NCBI GenBank assembly: GCA_017515945.1
Contig: JAFWDX010000462.1
Location: 1-6,040, forward strand
Source of the DNA: Blautia sp.
Lineage (GTDB): Bacteria; Bacillota; Clostridia; Lachnospirales; Lachnospiraceae
Direction of reading: 5' to 3'
DNA: 6,040 nucleotides
Below are positions 4,172-6,040 of the stretch, piece after piece. A model generated the notes under the pieces. That model had not been told where the DNA came from, did no database searches, and worked only from the letters and a program-made list of their open reading frames with translations. The translations under genes and the position numbers were made by a program. How positions within the stretch are numbered: the stretch's first letter is position 1; every line of letters starts with the position of its first letter.

Positions 4172-6040
4172 CAGCCCAGTGCCGCTGCCAGCACCTCGTC
4201 CATGGAGCCGACGTACGAAACCGTCAGCCCTGTGAGGATTTCCTCATCCATCTCCTGGATGTCGGGTCGGTTTTCCTCCGGCACCAGCACCTGTGTGATC
4301 CCTGCATATCTCGCGGCCAGCAGTTTTTCCTTCAGGCCGCCTATGGGCAGGACACGCCCGCGCAGGGTGATCTCTCCTGTCATGGCCAGGTTTGCATGCA
4401 CCGGAATGCCGGTAATAGCTGAGAGCATCGCAGTGGCCATGGTGATCCCGGCGGAGGGACCGTCCTTCGGCACAGCGCCCTCAGGTATGTGCACATGCAG
4501 ATCATGTTCCTTAAAAAAGGACGGATCGATATCATATTTCTGGGCGATGGACCGGATGTACGTCATCCCGGTCTGGGCGGATTCTTTCATGACATCCCCC
4601 AGCCGGCCGGTAAGGATCACCTCACCCTTGCCGGGCAGGACATTCACCTCGATCTCCAGAGTATCTCCGCCCACCTGTGTCCAGGCCAGTCCCCTGGCAA
4701 TGCCGACCTCGTCCTTTTTGGCGGCCATGAGGAAATTGTAGCGGACCTTCCCCAGATAATCGCTCAGATTTCTGACTGTGACCTTTACGCTCTCCTGCCC
4801 CTCCTCGAGGTAAAGCCGGGCTGTCTTGCGGCAGAGCCTGCCGATGGTCCGTTCGAGATTCCGCACACCAGCTTCCCTTGTATATCCATTGATGATCTTT
4901 TTGAGCGCCCGATCCGTAATGGAAAGCATCTGCGGTGTGATGCCGTTCTCCTTCAGCTGCTTGGGGATCAGGTGCTCTTTGGCGATGTGCATTTTTTCAT
5001 TTTCCGTATATCCGGGAATCTCCAGCACCTCCATACGGTCCAGCAGCGGGCGGGGAATACTCCCCTTGTCATTCGCCGTCGCCAGGAAAAGCACAGCGGA
5101 CAGATCCTGAGGGATATCAATATAGTGATCCAGGAAATGGCGGTTCTGCTCCGGATCCAGTACCTCGAGCAACGATGAGGAAACATCCCCTCTGTGGTCG
5201 CTCCCGGTCTTGTCGATCTCATCGAGCAGGATCAGCGGGTTGGAGGTACCGGCCTGACGCAGCGCGGTGGTAATGTCACCCGGAAGCGCGCCGATATAGG
5301 TGCGACGGTGTCCGCGGATCTGGGCTTCGTCACGCACGCCGCCGAGGCATACGCGGACATATTTTTTCCCCAACGCCTCCGCCACGGAACGGGCGATGGA
5401 GGTCTTGCCCGTGCCGGGAGGACCGACCAGGCAGAGGATCGGGCTTTTGGCTCCGTCTGTGATCATACGCACAGCCAGGAATTCCATGATCCGCTCCTTG
5501 ACCTCTTTCAGGCCATAGTGCTCACGTTCCAGGATCTCCCAGGCGTTTTTCATATCCGCAGTATCCTCACTGCGTTTTTCCCAGGGCAGTTCGAAAACGG
5601 TTTCGAGGTACGTGCGCTGTACATTGCTGTCCGGGGATGAAGGATTCATCCGGCTGTACCGGTCGATCTCCCGGGATATCTTCTGCCGGACCTCATCGGA
5701 AACCTCCAGCTTCTTAAGCTTTTCCCTGAAATCGTCCGCATCTGTCCCGATATTTTCCTCGCCGAGCTCCTCGCGGATCATCTTCATCTGCTCCCGCAGG
5801 ATATATTCACGCTGGTTCTTATCTACCCTCGCCTTGAGCTTGCCCTGGAGCTCCCGCTGGATCTCAAGCACCTGGACTTCATTTGTCAGAATCTGCCCCA
5901 GCATCTCATACTGACGCTGCAGGGTATGCGACTCCAGAATGCGCTGACGGCGCTGCCAGCTCAGCGGCAGATGAATGCTGATCCCACGCATCAGCTGCCA
6001 GGCTGAATCCGTGTCAAGGATGTTGCCGCCAGTTCTTTGC
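4171..6040 (-). CDS. lon: ATP-dependent protease Lon (LonA type), 5' end beyond window
   Basis: Lon unfolds and degrades damaged and regulatory proteins in the cytoplasm as a hexamer. The frame runs open to the window edge; the first ATG seen (5991) is internal, because 16 further in-frame codons precede it and homology continues. Counting from that Met, the coiled-coil linker ends near residue 115 (KNQREYILREQMKMIREELG at 58-77). The AAA+ module has Walker A GPPGTGKT (190-197), Walker B LILLDEID (253-260), sensor-1 N307, likely arginine finger R319 and sensor-2 R377. The protease domain has Ser513 in PKDGPSAG and Lys556 in GGLKEK, spaced 43 residues as in E. coli S679/K722. Roughly 150-190 N-terminal residues are missing, judged from usual LonA length. 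The stop at 4171-4173 touches repeat B. engB follows downstream. Confidence 0.97.
   Translation of the reverse strand, partial: QRTGGNILDTDSAWQLMRGISIHLPLSWQRRQRILESHTLQRQYEMLGQILTNEVQVLEIQRELQGKLKARVDKNQREYILREQMKMIREELGEENIGTDADDFREKLKKLEVSDEVRQKISREIDRYSRMNPSSPDSNVQRTYLETVFELPWEKRSEDTADMKNAWEILEREHYGLKEVKERIMEFLAVRMITDGAKSPILCLVGPPGTGKTSIARSVAEALGKKYVRVCLGGVRDEAQIRGHRRTYIGALPGDITTALRQAGTSNPLILLDEIDKTGSDHRGDVSSSLLEVLDPEQNRHFLDHYIDIPQDLSAVLFLATANDKGSIPRPLLDRMEVLEIPGYTENEKMHIAKEHLIPKQLKENGITPQMLSITDRALKKIINGYTREAGVRNLERTIGRLCRKTARLYLEEGQESVKVTVRNLSDYLGKVRYNFLMAAKKDEVGIARGLAWTQVGGDTLEIEVNVLPGKGEVILTGRLGDVMKESAQTGMTYIRSIAQKYDIDPSFFKEHDLHVHIPEGAVPKDGPSAGITMATAMLSAITGIPVHANLAMTGEITLRGRVLPIGGLKEKLLAARYAGITQVLVPEENRPDIQEMDEEILTGLTVSYVGSMDEVLAAALG

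Noticed and set aside
4189..4198. CAGCACCTCG inside the lon 3' end, matching part of repeat B
   Set aside because: Only 10 bases match, and they encode the ordinary DEVLA residues of Lon's end. Chance or codon usage is sufficient explanation.
4171..5991. Taking the Met at 5991 as the Lon start, giving a short 606-residue Lon
   Set aside because: The frame stays open for 16 more codons to the window edge and the Lon N-terminal-domain homology is already under way, so the true start is outside the window.

Overview
The window is a housekeeping stretch from a moderately GC-rich, low-GC-phylum (Firmicutes) bacterium, most probably of the class Clostridia and plausibly Lachnospiraceae. This is inferred from protein flavour (EcfA1, EcfA2, EcfT, Lon), strong AGGAGG-type ribosome binding sites and the canonical pairs lon-engB and ecfA1-ecfA2-ecfT-truA. 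It is not a database result. Every gene lies on the minus strand, so transcription reads from high to low coordinates: lon > engB > ecfA1 > ecfA2 > ecfT > truA. Both edge genes are cut: lon lacks its 5' part beyond 6040 and truA its 3' part before 1.

Layout from right to left. Bases 6040-4171 hold the ATP-dependent protease Lon (AAA+ and Ser/Lys protease domains intact). A 108-base gap with a diverged copy of a dispersed palindromic repeat (family B) separates it from engB (4062-3457), a ribosome-assembly GTPase. A 234-base gap then holds a fuller copy of repeat B, a strong 50-base hairpin and a set of competing inverted repeats over the engB 3' end. Next come ecfA1 (3222-2281), ecfA2 (2279-1398, GTG start) and ecfT (1405-605), packed with a 1-base gap and an 8-base overlap. 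They encode the shared ATPase and transmembrane module of a group II energy-coupling-factor vitamin/metal importer. No substrate-binding S component lies in the window. A 429-base gene-free stretch (176-604) then holds a composite palindromic element (271-606): a near-complete long hairpin (about 310-542) flanked by two 34-base palindromic units in the same orientation. truA (tRNA pseudouridine synthase) begins at 175.

The proteins are ordinary core functions: protein quality control, 50S subunit maturation, vitamin uptake and tRNA modification. I see no defence, phage or novel biosynthetic system. The unusual material is in the gaps. At least two repeat families occupy the intergenic spaces, two of the copies touch or overlap stop codons (ecfT and lon), and one splits the normally close ecfT-truA pair. 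No convincing intrinsic terminator, tRNA, rRNA, riboswitch or CRISPR array was found.
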